Numbered from the stretch's first letter, positions 52,700-63,752 are shown. The stretch is 64,000 nt of DNA from Flavobacteriaceae bacterium (GCA_030835825.1 JAURRA010000018.1:32632-96631); one strand, 5' to 3'. Made by a program: numbers and translations. Notes: a model not told the origin generated them from the sequence alone.

Positions 52700-55258
52700 C
52701 TATTCCTTTGGTGCCTTTGGTTGTTTCTTCTTTTTGATGTTAACATTCAAGCCGTCCTTTGATTCATTAACGGCTAGCAGGATAGTATCGCCTTCTTGTA
52801 ATTTGGATTTAATAATTTCTTCTGCCAATGTATCCTCAACATACTTTTGAATCGATCGCTTTAGAGGACGCGCACCAAACTCTTTGTCGAATCCTTTTTC
52901 AGCAATAAAATCCTTGGCATCATCCGACAACTTCAGATTATAGCCCAGTTGATCGAGTCTACTGTAAAGCTTGGTTAATTCAATGTCGATAATTTTATCA
53001 ATATCGGCTCTTTCCAACGCGTTAAACATCACAACATCATCGATTCTATTAAGGAACTCAGGGGCAAAGCTCTTCTTTAAAGCATTTTCAATAACACTTT
53101 TGGCATGAGATTTTTCTTGAGATTTTTGAGCTGAAGTTCCAAATCCAACGCCCGAGCCAAAGTCTTTAAGTCTTCGCGCACCTATATTGGAGGTCATGAT
53201 CAGTACTGTGTTGCTGAAATTGATTTTTCGACCTAAACTATCGGTGAGGTAACCATCGTCTAGTACTTGTAAGAGCATATTAAAAACATCGGGATGTGCT
53301 TTTTCTATTTCGTCAAGTAGTACAACGGCATAAGGTTTGCGTCTAATTTTTTCAGACAGTTGCCCACCTTCTTCATAACCAACATACCCTGGAGGTGCAC
53401 CTATCAATCTTGAAATGGAAAATTTCTCCATGTATTCACTCATATCAATTCGCACTAAGGCATCTTGGCTGTCAAACAATTCGGAGGCTAATATCTTGGC
53501 CAATTGAGTTTTCCCAACACCAGTTTGACCAAGGAAAATAAATGAGCCTATCGGTTTGTTAGGATCTTTTAATCCTGCGCGATTTCTTTGAATAGCCCTT
53601 ACGACTTTCGAAACGGCTTCGTCTTGACCAATCACTTTGCCCTTTATGCGCTCTGGGAGTTCAGCAAGTTTACTCAGTTCGGCCTGAGCTACACGCGTTA
53701 CAGGTATACCAGTCATCATTGAAACGATGCCGGCAACATGAGTCTCAGTTACAACTTCGCGATGTGATCTCGACTCTGCTTCCCATTCGTTTTGGGCATC
53801 GCCCAGCAGTCGCTCGAGTCTTTTTTCGTCATCTCGCAATTTTGCAGCTTCTTCGTACTTCTGTCTTTTTACTACACTAGATTTAGATTCCCTGACCTCT
53901 TCCAATTGTTTTTCGAGTTCGACAATTTGCTCAGGAACATCAATATTAGTGATATGTACGTGAGAACCCGCCTCATCTAAAGCGTCAATGGCTTTATCTG
54001 GCAGAAAACGGTCTGTCATGTAGCGATGTGTCAATTTGACACATGCCTGTATGGCCTCATCTGTATACTCCACGTTATGATGGTCTTCGTATCTAGATTT
54101 GATGTTATTGATTATCTCAATAGTTTCGTCCACAGATGTGGGTTCAACAATGACTTTCTGGAAACGGCGCTCTAGGGCACCATCTTTCTCAATATATTGT
54201 CTGTACTCGTCTAAAGTGGTAGCTCCAATGCATTGAATTTCCCCGCGGGCTAAGGCAGGTTTGAACATATTTGAGGCGTCCAAACTTCCTGTCGCGCCAC
54301 CTGCACCCACGATAGTGTGAATTTCATCAATGAATAAGATGATGTCATCATTTTTTTCTAGTTCGTTCATGACAGCCTTCATCCTTTCTTCGAACTGCCC
54401 CCGGTATTTTGTGCCAGCTACTAATCCTGCCAAATCCAAGGTTACTACCCGTTTGTTGAATAACACTCGCGACACATTTCTTTTGATAATTCTAATAGCC
54501 AAACCCTCTGCGATTGCGGATTTACCAACCCCAGGTTCACCAATTAATAAAGGATTGTTTTTCTTTCTACGACTCAAAATCTGTGAGACGCGCAATATTT
54601 CGCTTTCACGACCTACTACAGGGTCAAGTTTATTTTCTTCAGCTAGTGCGGTAAGATCTCGCCCAAAATTATCCAACACAGGTGTTTTTGACTTTTTGGC
54701 ACTGGGTTTTGATTTGATTGGTGAGGGGTTAGGTTCTTCTGCAAACTGATCCTCATCGTCGCTGTCCGGAAAGGAAGACCCTTTGGTTTCATTGATGTCG
54801 TCCTCCTCATCTTCTGAAATCAGAAATTTAAATTGTTCCTTAACCCTGTCGTAATCCACATTGAGTTTTAGTAATAATTTTGTGGTTGGATCATTTTCAT
54901 TTCTTAAGATACACAAAAGCAGATGCGCTGTATTGATAGATGAATTTTGAAACAACTTGGCCTCTAAAAAGGTAGTTTTCAGGGCACGCTCAGCTTGACG
55001 CGTGAGGTGAAGGTTCTTTTTCTCAGATGTATCTACTGGCAAACTGTTATTACTAGGGCTCAAAATTTCGACTTTCCGCCGTAAATGCGTCAAGTCAACA
55101 TCTAAATTACCTAGTATTTCTATAGCTTTACCATTGCCATCTCGCAGCAGTCCTAGCATCAAGTGTTCTGTGCCAATAAAATCGTGGCCCAAACGAAGCG
55201 CTTCTTCTTTGCTAAATGCAATAACATCTTTTACTCTTGGTGAAAAATTATCGTCCAT
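52700..55258 (-). CDS. clpC: ATP-dependent Clp protease ATP-binding subunit ClpC
   Basis: 852 aa from the ATG at 55258 (MDDNFSPRVKDVIAFSKEEALRLGH); an ATG at 55330 adds a non-conserved stretch. Order: double Clp-N repeat (about 1-150), acidic linker, first AAA+ domain with GEPGVGKSAIAEGLA (about 240), UVR-type middle region (KRQKYEEAAKLRDDEKRLE), second AAA+ domain with GQTGVGKTQLAKILA (about 575), IGAPPGYVGYEEGGQLSE, and the C-terminal D2 small domain. Unfolds proteins for ClpP. The linker is unusually rich in Asp/Glu/Ser. Diverges from gyrA. Confidence 0.94.
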   Translation of the reverse strand: MDDNFSPRVKDVIAFSKEEALRLGHDFIGTEHLMLGLLRDGNGKAIEILGNLDVDLTHLRRKVEILSPSNNSLPVDTSEKKNLHLTRQAERALKTTFLEAKLFQNSSINTAHLLLCILRNENDPTTKLLLKLNVDYDRVKEQFKFLISEDEEDDINETKGSSFPDSDDEDQFAEEPNPSPIKSKPSAKKSKTPVLDNFGRDLTALAEENKLDPVVGRESEILRVSQILSRRKKNNPLLIGEPGVGKSAIAEGLAIRIIKRNVSRVLFNKRVVTLDLAGLVAGTKYRGQFEERMKAVMNELEKNDDIILFIDEIHTIVGAGGATGSLDASNMFKPALARGEIQCIGATTLDEYRQYIEKDGALERRFQKVIVEPTSVDETIEIINNIKSRYEDHHNVEYTDEAIQACVKLTHRYMTDRFLPDKAIDALDEAGSHVHITNIDVPEQIVELEKQLEEVRESKSSVVKRQKYEEAAKLRDDEKRLERLLGDAQNEWEAESRSHREVVTETHVAGIVSMMTGIPVTRVAQAELSKLAELPERIKGKVIGQDEAVSKVVRAIQRNRAGLKDPNKPIGSFIFLGQTGVGKTQLAKILASELFDSQDALVRIDMSEYMEKFSISRLIGAPPGYVGYEEGGQLSEKIRRKPYAVVLLDEIEKAHPDVFNMLLQVLDDGYLTDSLGRKINFSNTVLIMTSNIGARRLKDFGSGVGFGTSAQKSQEKSHAKSVIENALKKSFAPEFLNRIDDVVMFNALERADIDKIIDIELTKLYSRLDQLGYNLKLSDDAKDFIAEKGFDKEFGARPLKRSIQKYVEDTLAEEIIKSKLQEGDTILLAVNESKDGLNVNIKKKKQPKAPKE

Positions 55259-55497
55259 AGGTTCTGAGTTGGTATAAAAATACGAATTAATCATATATAC
55301 AAAAATTATTCCATAAAAATTGACTGACATTTTGTGCCTATTTTTTAAAAAAGAAGAAACGCCTTTAATTGTGAATTAAATTTTACAAAACTGTTAATAA
55401 ATAGACTTAAAAACACCATCAAAATGAATCGTTAGCCCATAAACAATCCTTAAATTAGCCTTACTATTTTTGAAACCAATTTTGTGAGAATTTGACT

Positions 55498-57999
55498 ATG
55501 GAAGCTACGGAGAAATTGATCCCCATTAATATTGAAGATGAAATGAAATCGGCCTACATCGATTACTCGATGTCCGTTATTGTTTCGAGAGCACTACCTG
55601 ATGTAAGAGATGGGCTCAAGCCTGTGCATCGGCGGGTATTATATGGCATGCACGAGTTAGGCGTTAGAGCCAACACAGCACACAAAAAATCGGCACGTAT
55701 TGTTGGTGAAGTTTTGGGCAAATACCATCCCCACGGCGATACCTCTGTATATGACGCTATGGTGCGTATGGCTCAAGAGTGGAGCTTGCGTTATATGTTA
55801 GTAGATGGTCAAGGGAATTTTGGTTCTGTTGACGGAGACAGTCCGGCAGCTATGCGTTACACCGAGGCACGAATGCAAAAAATATCTGAGGACATGTTGG
55901 CTGATATTGACAAAGACACCGTCGATCACCAACTCAATTTCGATGATACCCTAAAAGAGCCCACTGTTTTACCAACAAAAATACCAGGATTATTGGTCAA
56001 TGGCGCCTCAGGAATCGCTGTTGGTATGGCAACTAACATGCCTCCTCACAATTTGTCAGAGGTGGTCAGTGGTATTGTTGCATATATTGACAATCACGAT
56101 ATCGCAATAGAAGAATTGATGACTCATGTCAAAGCGCCCGATTTTCCCACTGGCGGAACTATATATGGTTATGATGGTGTTAAAGAAGCTTTCATGACAG
56201 GCCGGGGTAGAGTGATGATGCGCGGCAAAGCGGAAATTGAGGAGGTCAATGGTCGCGAGTGCATCATTATTACCGAAATACCCTATCAGGTCAATAAGGC
56301 TGACATGATCAAAAAGACTGCTGACCTGGTCAATGAAAAGAAATTGGAAGGCATTGCTAATATTCGTGATGAGTCCGACAGAAAAGGCATGCGGATAGTC
56401 TATGTACTTAAACGTGAAGCCATTCCGAACATCGTTTTGAATAAATTATTCAAATACACAGCCTTGCAATCATCTTTTAGCGTCAATAATATTGCTTTGG
56501 TTGGAGGTCGACCTATGATGCTCAATCTGAAAGATATGATTCTGCACTTTGTGGATCATCGTCATGAAGTTGTGACCCGCAGGACGCAATATGAATTAAA
56601 AAAGGCAGAAGAACGCGCACATATTTTGGAGGGTCTGATTATTGCCTCTGATAATATCGATGCCGTCATTGCATTGATTCGGGCGTCTTCAAACGCCGAT
56701 GAAGCGCGGACCAAGTTGATGGAGCAATTCAAATTGACTGAAATTCAAGCCAAAGCCATCGTCGAAATGCGTTTACGCCAATTGACAGGTCTTGAGCAAG
56801 ATAAACTGCGCAGCGAATACGCCGATTTGATGAAAACCATTGAAGACTTGAAAGACATCCTGGATAAAAAGGAACGTCGTATGGCCATTATCAAAGACGA
56901 ATTATTAGAAGTTCAAAATAAATATGGCGATGAGCGGCGTTCGGTCATTGATTATAGCGGTAGCGAATTGTCAATTGAAGATATGATTCCTGATGAGCAG
57001 GTAGTTATTACCATTTCTCATGCTGGTTACATTAAAAGGACGCCTTTGAATGAATACCGTACTCAAAATCGCGGTGGTGTGGGTCAAAAAGCTTCCACTA
57101 CAAGAAATGAGGACTTTTTGGAACACTTGTTCGTCGGAACGAATCACCAGTATATGTTGTTTTTTACTCAAAAGGGTAAATGTTTTTGGATGCGAGTCTA
57201 TGAAATTCCAGAAGGCAGCAAAACTGCAAAAGGAAGAGCTATCCAAAACCTAATCAACATTGAACAAGATGACAAGGTGAAAGCCTTTATATGTACTCAA
57301 GATCTCAAAGACGAAGAATACATCAACTCTCATTTTGTCATTATGGCTACCAAACAAGGTCAAGTCAAAAAGACTTCCTTGGAGCAGTATTCGCGTCCTC
57401 GACTCAATGGCATAAATGCCATCACAATCCGCGAAGACGATGAATTACTCGAGGCTAAACTTACAACAGGAGAAAGCCAAGTCATGTTAGCACTAAGATC
57501 AGGTAAAGCCATCCGTTTTGAAGAAGGAAAAACACGACCCATGGGTCGCAGTGCTTCGGGTGTGCGTGGAATCACCTTAGCCCATCCTAAAGACGAGGTG
57601 GTTGGTATGATTTCTGTAGATGATATGGCCAGCGATGTGCTAGTTGTTTCTGAAAAAGGATATGGCAAACGCTCCAGTCTCGAAGACTATCGAATTACCA
57701 ATCGGGGCGGAAAAGGAGTAAAAACCATTTCGATTACAGAAAAAACTGGTGATTTAGTGGCAATTAAAAATGTTTCAGATGAAGATGATTTAATGATTAT
57801 CAATAAGTCGGGTATAGCCATTAGACTTGGCGTTGATAATTTGAGAGTTATGGGACGGGCGACTCAAGGTGTCCGGCTGATCAACATCAAGGGAGGCGAT
57901 GCTATTGCTGCAGTTGCCAAAGTTTTTAAAGACGATTCCGAAGATGAAACCCAGGTGTCCGAACTTAACTCTGAGTCAACTCAGGAAAGCGAATCATAA
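55498..57999 (+). CDS. gyrA: DNA gyrase subunit A
   Basis: 833 aa from ATG 55498. Cuts and rejoins DNA in gyrase. Seen: [30 protein letters not shown], the quinolone region [11 protein letters not shown] (Thr at the Ser83 position and Asp at 87, so no classical resistance change), and the catalytic Tyr in [10 protein letters not shown] (about 121). The C-terminal propeller carries a degenerate GyrA box QNRGGVG (about 523) in place of QRRGGKG, and a TNRGGKG near 732. The box wraps DNA for negative supercoiling; its weak form may lower wrapping. GyrA, not ParC, is favoured by neighbour and length. Confidence 0.93.
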   Translation: MEATEKLIPINIEDEMKSAYIDYSMSVIVSRALPDVRDGLKPVHRRVLYGMHELGVRANTAHKKSARIVGEVLGKYHPHGDTSVYDAMVRMAQEWSLRYMLVDGQGNFGSVDGDSPAAMRYTEARMQKISEDMLADIDKDTVDHQLNFDDTLKEPTVLPTKIPGLLVNGASGIAVGMATNMPPHNLSEVVSGIVAYIDNHDIAIEELMTHVKAPDFPTGGTIYGYDGVKEAFMTGRGRVMMRGKAEIEEVNGRECIIITEIPYQVNKADMIKKTADLVNEKKLEGIANIRDESDRKGMRIVYVLKREAIPNIVLNKLFKYTALQSSFSVNNIALVGGRPMMLNLKDMILHFVDHRHEVVTRRTQYELKKAEERAHILEGLIIASDNIDAVIALIRASSNADEARTKLMEQFKLTEIQAKAIVEMRLRQLTGLEQDKLRSEYADLMKTIEDLKDILDKKERRMAIIKDELLEVQNKYGDERRSVIDYSGSELSIEDMIPDEQVVITISHAGYIKRTPLNEYRTQNRGGVGQKASTTRNEDFLEHLFVGTNHQYMLFFTQKGKCFWMRVYEIPEGSKTAKGRAIQNLINIEQDDKVKAFICTQDLKDEEYINSHFVIMATKQGQVKKTSLEQYSRPRLNGINAITIREDDELLEAKLTTGESQVMLALRSGKAIRFEEGKTRPMGRSASGVRGITLAHPKDEVVGMISVDDMASDVLVVSEKGYGKRSSLEDYRITNRGGKGVKTISITEKTGDLVAIKNVSDEDDLMIINKSGIAIRLGVDNLRVMGRATQGVRLINIKGGDAIAAVAKVFKDDSEDETQVSELNSESTQESES

Positions 58000-58066
58000 A
58001 ATCTTTTCATTTTCTTTGGCATTATTATAGAGTCAAGTATATTTAACATTGATTAAATTTAAACCC

Positions 58067-59341
58067 ATGAAAAAATACCTTATTACTTTGATGGTCGTGG
58101 TTTTGAGTACCACTGCTTTTGCACAGAAAAAAGAATTACGTAGTGCACAATCCGCTATTGATGCTGGCGATTTTACAGCCGCCAAAGCTGCTTTAACTCA
58201 GGCCGAAAACTTTAAAACCGCTATGGACAACAAGACTCTAGCTAAATATTTTTATTTGAAAGGCCTAGCTTTGGCGTCTAATGGGGCTGGAAGCAATGCT
58301 GATATGAAAGTGGCTCTGGCTAGCTTTGAAGAAATGCAATCTGTTGAGGAGCGTATTGGTAAAAGCACCTACAGCTCGCAGGTTATGGCATCTACCCAAT
58401 TGATCAAAGGCAGTCTAATCGAAAGAGGTCGTATGGCGTTGGAGAATGAAGACTATGCTGGGTCATCAGAAAATTTTGAATTTGCATATCGCTTACAGCC
58501 TACAGACACGCTGTATCTTTATAATGCCGCCGTTCTTGCCACTCAAGCGAAGGCCTATCCCAGAGCTTTGGAATTGTATGAGGAGTTGACTAATATAGGT
58601 TTCACTGGCATTGCTACTGAATACACAGCGGTCAATGCCGAAACAGGAGAAGAGGTCTTGTTCGAAAGTGAAGTGATGCGGGACATTTCGGTTAAGGCCG
58701 GAACACATTCAGATCCAAAGGTTACTGTAACCAAATCTAAAGTTGGAGATATTGCAAGAAATATTGCAGTCATTTATATAGAATTAAATGATAATGACAA
58801 GGCCATTGAAGCGATTGAGGCTGCTAAGAAAATTTACCCCGATGATTTTAGCCTGATTGTTACAGAGGCTAACATTATGTATCAAATAGGTGATATGGCG
58901 GCCTATGAGCAACTCATATCTAAAGCTCTAGAATTGCAACCAGATAATGTTGATTTGATGTTTAACTTAGGGGTAGTGGCCTCCGAGAATGGAGAAAATG
59001 AAAGAGCAATGCAATTTTACACTCAAGCACTTCAAGTTGATCCTTCCTACAACAATGCGCGATTGAATATAACTGCTTTGATGTTTGACAAAGTTGAAGA
59101 AATTGTGAATTCTATGAACAATTTAGGAACTTCCAGAGCAGATAATGCTAAATATGATAAGCTTGATTTAGAAAAAAATGAAATTTACAAAGAGGTTATT
59201 CCTTTTCTTCAAGATTTCTTAAACTACGATCCTGAAAATTTGGATGTTAACAAAACACTAATGAATATATTTAGCGCCCTGGGAGAATATGACAAGGTGA
59301 ATGAGCTGAAAGAGAAGATTGCGACGCTCGAAGGTAATTAA
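58067..59341 (+). CDS. TPR-repeat protein, exported
   Basis: 424 aa from ATG 58067 (MKKYLITLMVVVLSTTAFAQ signal); 58049 also reads open but lacks a signal start. The mature part holds several tetratricopeptide repeats, clearest at LYNAAVLATQAKAYPRALELYEELTN, AVIYIELNDNDKAIEAIEAAKKIYPDD and LMFNLGVVASENGENERAMQFYTQALQVDPSY. Probably a periplasmic scaffold. It follows gyrA by 67 bases and ends at a clear terminator. A TPR gene after gyrA is common in Flavobacteria; function unknown. Confidence 0.85.
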   Translation: MKKYLITLMVVVLSTTAFAQKKELRSAQSAIDAGDFTAAKAALTQAENFKTAMDNKTLAKYFYLKGLALASNGAGSNADMKVALASFEEMQSVEERIGKSTYSSQVMASTQLIKGSLIERGRMALENEDYAGSSENFEFAYRLQPTDTLYLYNAAVLATQAKAYPRALELYEELTNIGFTGIATEYTAVNAETGEEVLFESEVMRDISVKAGTHSDPKVTVTKSKVGDIARNIAVIYIELNDNDKAIEAIEAAKKIYPDDFSLIVTEANIMYQIGDMAAYEQLISKALELQPDNVDLMFNLGVVASENGENERAMQFYTQALQVDPSYNNARLNITALMFDKVEEIVNSMNNLGTSRADNAKYDKLDLEKNEIYKEVIPFLQDFLNYDPENLDVNKTLMNIFSALGEYDKVNELKEKIATLEGN

Positions 59342-59360
59342 CTGCATCCAACTGATTTAA

Positions 59361-59388
59361 AGCGCTTCTTTCGGAGCGCTTTTTTTTA
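59361..59388 (+). terminator. Intrinsic terminator after the TPR gene
   Basis: AGCGCTTC-TTTC-GGAGCGCT (one T-G pair) followed by eight T. Confidence 0.9.
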
Positions 59389-60138
59389 TGCCATTTTTTT
59401 TAGTAATCGTAATTGATGGGAATGCTGGTTTGTGTCTACATTGTAAATCCCCGATTGATCTAATCGATCGATGCGGACTTGCCCGTGAGCATGGATGATG
59501 TAATTGTCAGGCATTACAATACCGACATGGATAATTTGACCTTCTGCATTATCAAAAAATGCCAAATCTCCAGGCTCTGTTTCTTCAATAAAACTGAGTA
59601 CTTCTCCTTCGAGCGATTGGTCAGAAGCGTCTCTAGGTAAGACTATATTGTTCATGCGATAGACCATTTGTACGAAGCCAGAGCAATCTATGCCAAAGGG
59701 TGTTTTTCCACCCCACAAATAAGGTGCATTAAGGTAAGATTGTGCTGTCAAAAGTAAGTTTTCTTTTCTAAAAATTGGATCAGAAAAGTTTCCATCAAAG
59801 CTGTGATTCAAGAGTGACGCATTATGAATAGAGGCACCCAGGCTGATAGGTAGAAGTATTTTATCCGAATTCCAAACATACTCTACCAAATCACAATTAT
59901 ACTGCTTGGTCTTTCCCTGATAAGTAATAAAATCTTCCTTTGAAATGGGTGTGAATTGGTGGGTACTAATCCAGCCCTCATAGCCATCTTCCTCGAGCTT
60001 TACCCTACACCACTTTTCAGTTTTATTTAAAACAGTCAAGAGTTCACCATAGAGTATTTGTGAGGTCATTTCACTTTTGTCGGAAGCTTCCTCCCTCATG
60101 GGAACAACACTAAGATGACATATTCCGAATCCCTGCAT
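59386..60138 (-). CDS. NlpC/P60 (C40) peptidoglycan hydrolase with SH3 domains
   Basis: 250 aa. Two bacterial SH3-like modules come first (CHLSVVPMREEASDKSEMTSQILYGE and a second up to about 120), then the C40 catalytic domain with Cys in GIDCSGFVQMVYRMN (about 165), His in HVGIVMPDN (about 215) and a third polar residue in IHAHGQVR. Family members cut D-Glu-Dap bonds in wall peptides. There is no signal peptide, so it probably works on cytoplasmic murein peptides, as the YkfC type does. Four bases separate it from the thiolase gene stop, implying one operon. Confidence 0.9.
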   Translation of the reverse strand: MQGFGICHLSVVPMREEASDKSEMTSQILYGELLTVLNKTEKWCRVKLEEDGYEGWISTHQFTPISKEDFITYQGKTKQYNCDLVEYVWNSDKILLPISLGASIHNASLLNHSFDGNFSDPIFRKENLLLTAQSYLNAPYLWGGKTPFGIDCSGFVQMVYRMNNIVLPRDASDQSLEGEVLSFIEETEPGDLAFFDNAEGQIIHVGIVMPDNYIIHAHGQVRIDRLDQSGIYNVDTNQHSHQLRLLKKMA

Positions 60139-60142
60139 GCGC

Positions 60143-61324
60143 TTATCGCTCGATCACCATGGCTGATGCGCCACCGCCACCATTGCAAATGCCAGCTGCG
60201 CCATATCGTCCTTGATTCTGTTTTAAAATATGAATTAGAGTCACTAAAATACGAGCACCCGAGCATCCTAAGGGATGACCAAGCGAAACGGCACCACCGT
60301 TAACATTGACTTTGTCCGGTGACAAGTTCAATTTTTGCATATTAGCTAAGGCTACCACTGAAAAGGCCTCGTTCAATTCAATATAATCTAAGTCAGTTAT
60401 AGATAGGTTAGCTTTTGTTAAAGCTTTAGGTAAGGCTAGGGAAGGGGCAATAGTAAAGTGTTTGGGATCGGTGGCCGCATCGGCAAATGAAATAATTTTT
60501 GCCATAGGAGTTAAGTTCAATTCGCGAGCTTTGGTTTCGGACATCAAAACAAGAGCTGCAGCACCGTCGTTGATGGTTGAGGCGTTGGCCGCTGTTACTG
60601 TGCCATCTGCCGTAAACGCGGGTTTAAGAAATGGAAGCTTTGAAAAATCCACTCGTGCAAATTCCTCGTCCTGTTCCATTAAAATGGGCTCACCTTTTCT
60701 TTGAGGGATAGAAACTGGAACAATTTCATCTAGAAATTTCCCTGAAGCCCAAGCCTCGGCCGATCTGCGGTATGATTGCTCGGCATACGCATCTTGATCT
60801 TCTCTTGAAAAATGATGCTCGGTAGCACAAAGATCAGCGCAAGTACCCATAGCTTTTTGGTCAAATGAATCTGTTAAACCATCTGCTTGAAGGCCGTCTA
60901 TCAAATTCGTTGACCCAAATTTCAGACCTTGTCTCAGGTGGGCATAATGTGGAATCAGACTCATACTTTCCATACCGCCTGCCACCACAATGTCATTGTC
61001 TCCTAAGGCAATACTCTGAGCAGCAAACATGATTGACTTTAGTCCCGATGAACACACCTTATTGATAGTTGTACAAGGAATATGGTTCGGAAGTCCTGCA
61101 AGGATAGCAGCCTGACGCGCAGGCCCTTGTCCAGCTCCAGCTTGAATTACTTGACCCATGAAAACTTCATTGACAAGGTTCGGGTCTAAAGCTATTCGAT
61201 CCAAGGCACCTTTAATCGCTGCCGCACCCAGAGCAGTGGAAGGCATTGATGATAAACTGCCCATAAACGAACCTATGGGTGTTCTCACAGCTGAAACAAT
61301 GACAACATTATTGTTAGTAGACAT
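60143..61324 (-). CDS. Acetyl-CoA C-acyltransferase (thiolase)
   Basis: 393 aa from ATG 61324 (MSTNNNVVIVSAVRTPIGSF). Seen: nucleophilic Cys in NKVCSSGLKSIMFA (about 89), GGMESMSLIPHY, NASTINDGAAALVLMSE, GHPLGCSGARI (about 350) and the C-terminal CNGGGGASAMVIER (catalytic Cys). Makes acetoacetyl-CoA from two acetyl-CoA or the reverse. The PTIGSF-like start and spacing fit the biosynthetic/degradative acetoacetyl-CoA type rather than long-chain FadA. Precedes the NlpC/P60 gene in a two-gene operon. Confidence 0.93.
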   Translation of the reverse strand: MSTNNNVVIVSAVRTPIGSFMGSLSSMPSTALGAAAIKGALDRIALDPNLVNEVFMGQVIQAGAGQGPARQAAILAGLPNHIPCTTINKVCSSGLKSIMFAAQSIALGDNDIVVAGGMESMSLIPHYAHLRQGLKFGSTNLIDGLQADGLTDSFDQKAMGTCADLCATEHHFSREDQDAYAEQSYRRSAEAWASGKFLDEIVPVSIPQRKGEPILMEQDEEFARVDFSKLPFLKPAFTADGTVTAANASTINDGAAALVLMSETKARELNLTPMAKIISFADAATDPKHFTIAPSLALPKALTKANLSITDLDYIELNEAFSVVALANMQKLNLSPDKVNVNGGAVSLGHPLGCSGARILVTLIHILKQNQGRYGAAGICNGGGGASAMVIER

Positions 61325-61455
61325 AAATTTGATTAGGATAAAATGATGCACTATCCTTAGGTTACGAAAGTACTAAATTTTGAGTAAAATTGCAGGTTCC
61401 TTTATAAATTCGTGGGTGCGCTTGATCTTAATATTTTGTACTTTCGCTGAGTATC

Positions 61456-63507
61456 ATGAGTTTCAACATAAATTATCTTTACAAAACCAATAATTTATTT
61501 TACAAGGCCGTCTTGTACGCAATAGCTGTAGGTGTTATTGTTTATGTTTTTCCCAAAAAAGCTCAGTTCTTTTACGATTACGACAATGGGAAACCTTGGC
61601 AATCTGAAAATCTCTATGCTCCTTTCGACTTTGCAATCAAAAAATCAGATAAGCAAATTGATTTTGAACGGAAAGAAGCGCTGAGCCAGACTCCTGTTTA
61701 CCTCGATCGCGATCCAGAAGTATGGCGACAAGTGGAGAGCCAATTCAATGAGGCCTTCGAGACTTTTTTAGTGAACAGTATGGATTCAGAGATGGACAAC
61801 GCGCTGCGCTTTTTGAGGGTAAAGGAGGCGTTGGTTGGACTCTACGACAAGGGGATTGTCGCATCTGGTTTGGGATTTTTTCCAGAAAAAACGGCTGTTA
61901 TTTTGGATCGTCAAAAACAAGTTGCACAAACCAGTATAGGTCAGTTGATAACATTAGAAGGTTTGTCGGCTTGGGTGGACCTTGAAATTGATAAGCTGGG
62001 TTTAACAGAAGACAAGGCCTCTATTCAAGTGTTGTTTAGGTCTATCGTAAAGCCCAATTTGAGATTGAATGTTACGGTAACCCAACAAGCAAATAACGAG
62101 GCTCTAAGTTTGATATCAGAGGTTAGAGGACGGGTAGGCAAGGGTACTATTATTATCGCTAAGGGTGAAATTGCCACCTCTGAAAAGATCAATATTTTGA
62201 ATTCTTTAAAATCAGAATTTGAAAGCCAAGTCGGTTCGGCCTCTAACTACAAATGGATATTGTTTGCCTACACCATTTTGGCGGCAATGGCATTGCTCAT
62301 GTTACTGCTGTTTATCAGGAAATATAGACCGGAAATTTACGAACACAATACTAAAGTGACTTTTGTGCTTTTTAATGTGGTCACTATTGTTTTGCTTACA
62401 ACCTACGCCGTTCAATACAATGCAGATTTTGTCTATTTGGTACCGATTTGTGTTTTGCCGCTCATTCTAAAAACTTTTTTTGATGCGCGCCTAGGGCTGT
62501 TCGCTCATGTTATAACCGTTCTTTTACTTGGCTTTGTTGTGGAGCAAAGTTTTGAGTATGTATTCCTACAAATCATTGCTGGTATTGTCACCATTTTGAC
62601 CGTAACTGAGCTTTATAAGCGTGTCAATTTGTTTATATCAGTGGGACAAATCACCATTGTCTATTTAGTGACTTATTTCGCTTTTTTTATGATTCAAGAA
62701 GGAAGTTTAGACGAACTGACTTGGGAGCCTTTTGGTATGTTTGCGCTAAATGGCCTAGCTACCCTATTTGTTTTGCCTTTGATTTATGCCTATGAAAAAA
62801 TATTTGGACTCGTATCTGATGTCTCCCTGCTTGAATTGACTGACACCAATGCTTTGTTGCTAAAGGAGTTGTCTAATAAGGCTCCAGGAACCTTTCATCA
62901 TTCTTTGAATGTGGCTAATTTGGCTGAGGCTGTGGCCAATGAAGTAGAGGCTAACGCTATGTTGGTCAGGGTGGGTGCGTTATATCACGATATAGGAAAA
63001 ATGAAGAATCCTACCTACTTCATTGAAAACCAGTCAACAGGTATTAACCCTCACGATGAAATGGAACCTAGAGACAGTGCCCAAATTATCATAAATCATG
63101 TTATTGATGGTATTGAATTGGCTAAGAAACACAATCTTCCCGATCGAATTATAGACTTTATTCGGACCCATCATGGTACCACCATGACCTATTATTTCTA
63201 TAGCCAGGAAAAATCAAAAAATCCATTGGTAAAAAAGGAGGACTTTGTTTATCACGGTCCAAAACCATTTTCTAAAGAAACAGCTATACTGATGATGTGT
63301 GATAGCGTTGAAGCAGCGTCGAAAAGTATGCCAGTCATTACAGCTCAAACGATTGAACAATTAGTTGAAAAGATCATTAGTAAGCAAATGGAAACTGACC
63401 AATTTCTCAATGCTAACATTACCTTTCGAGAGATCATGCAGATCAAAAAAGTACTCAAGCACAAACTCGCCAATATCTATCATTTGCGAATTGAATATCC
63501 AGAGTAG
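61456..63507 (+). CDS. 7TM-HD family cyclic-di-AMP phosphodiesterase (PgpH-like)
   Basis: 683 aa. First membrane helix (about 15-33), extracytoplasmic 7TMR-HDED domain (about 45-265), six to seven membrane helices (about 270-450), then an HD domain with FHHSLNVANLAEAVA, ALYHDIGKMKNPTYF (about 515), NPHDEMEPRDSAQIII and THHGTTMTYYFY. PgpH proteins of this layout degrade cyclic di-AMP in Listeria; the HD ligands are complete here. Conserved across Bacteroidota. It lies alone between the thiolase and a tRNA cluster. Confidence 0.92.
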   Translation: MSFNINYLYKTNNLFYKAVLYAIAVGVIVYVFPKKAQFFYDYDNGKPWQSENLYAPFDFAIKKSDKQIDFERKEALSQTPVYLDRDPEVWRQVESQFNEAFETFLVNSMDSEMDNALRFLRVKEALVGLYDKGIVASGLGFFPEKTAVILDRQKQVAQTSIGQLITLEGLSAWVDLEIDKLGLTEDKASIQVLFRSIVKPNLRLNVTVTQQANNEALSLISEVRGRVGKGTIIIAKGEIATSEKINILNSLKSEFESQVGSASNYKWILFAYTILAAMALLMLLLFIRKYRPEIYEHNTKVTFVLFNVVTIVLLTTYAVQYNADFVYLVPICVLPLILKTFFDARLGLFAHVITVLLLGFVVEQSFEYVFLQIIAGIVTILTVTELYKRVNLFISVGQITIVYLVTYFAFFMIQEGSLDELTWEPFGMFALNGLATLFVLPLIYAYEKIFGLVSDVSLLELTDTNALLLKELSNKAPGTFHHSLNVANLAEAVANEVEANAMLVRVGALYHDIGKMKNPTYFIENQSTGINPHDEMEPRDSAQIIINHVIDGIELAKKHNLPDRIIDFIRTHHGTTMTYYFYSQEKSKNPLVKKEDFVYHGPKPFSKETAILMMCDSVEAASKSMPVITAQTIEQLVEKIISKQMETDQFLNANITFREIMQIKKVLKHKLANIYHLRIEYPE

Positions 63508-63589
63508 AAAAAAGAGTGGAAATGTTTGTTTGACAGTAATTGAAAAGTTACATTTGCCTCCGCAAATTACAGCCCGCGTGTTGTAATTT

Positions 63590-63673
63590 GGAGAGGTGCC
63601 AGAGTGGTAATGGAGCAGATTGCTAATCTGTCAACGCGTAAGTGTTGCCTGGGTTCGAATCCCAGTCTCTCCG
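63590..63673 (+). tRNA. tRNA-Ser(GCT)
   Basis: Acceptor GGAGAGG pairs with TCTCTCC; anticodon loop in CAGATTGCTAATCTG (GCT). An extra arm is present (TCAACGCGTAAGTGTTG), as in serine tRNAs. T-arm GGTTCGAATCC. Discriminator G. No encoded CCA. Confidence 0.97.
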
Positions 63674-63677
63674 CACT

Positions 63678-63752
63678 CGGGGTGTAGCGTAGCCCGGTTA
63701 TCGCGCCTGCTTTGGGAGCAGGAGGTCGCAGGTTCGAATCCTGCCACCCCGA
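63678..63752 (+). tRNA. tRNA-Pro(TGG)
   Basis: Acceptor CGGGGTG pairs with CACCCCG; anticodon loop in CCTGCTTTGGGAGCAGG gives TGG. Discriminator A, typical for proline. No encoded CCA. It begins 4 bases after tRNA-Ser, so the two are one transcript. Confidence 0.97.
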
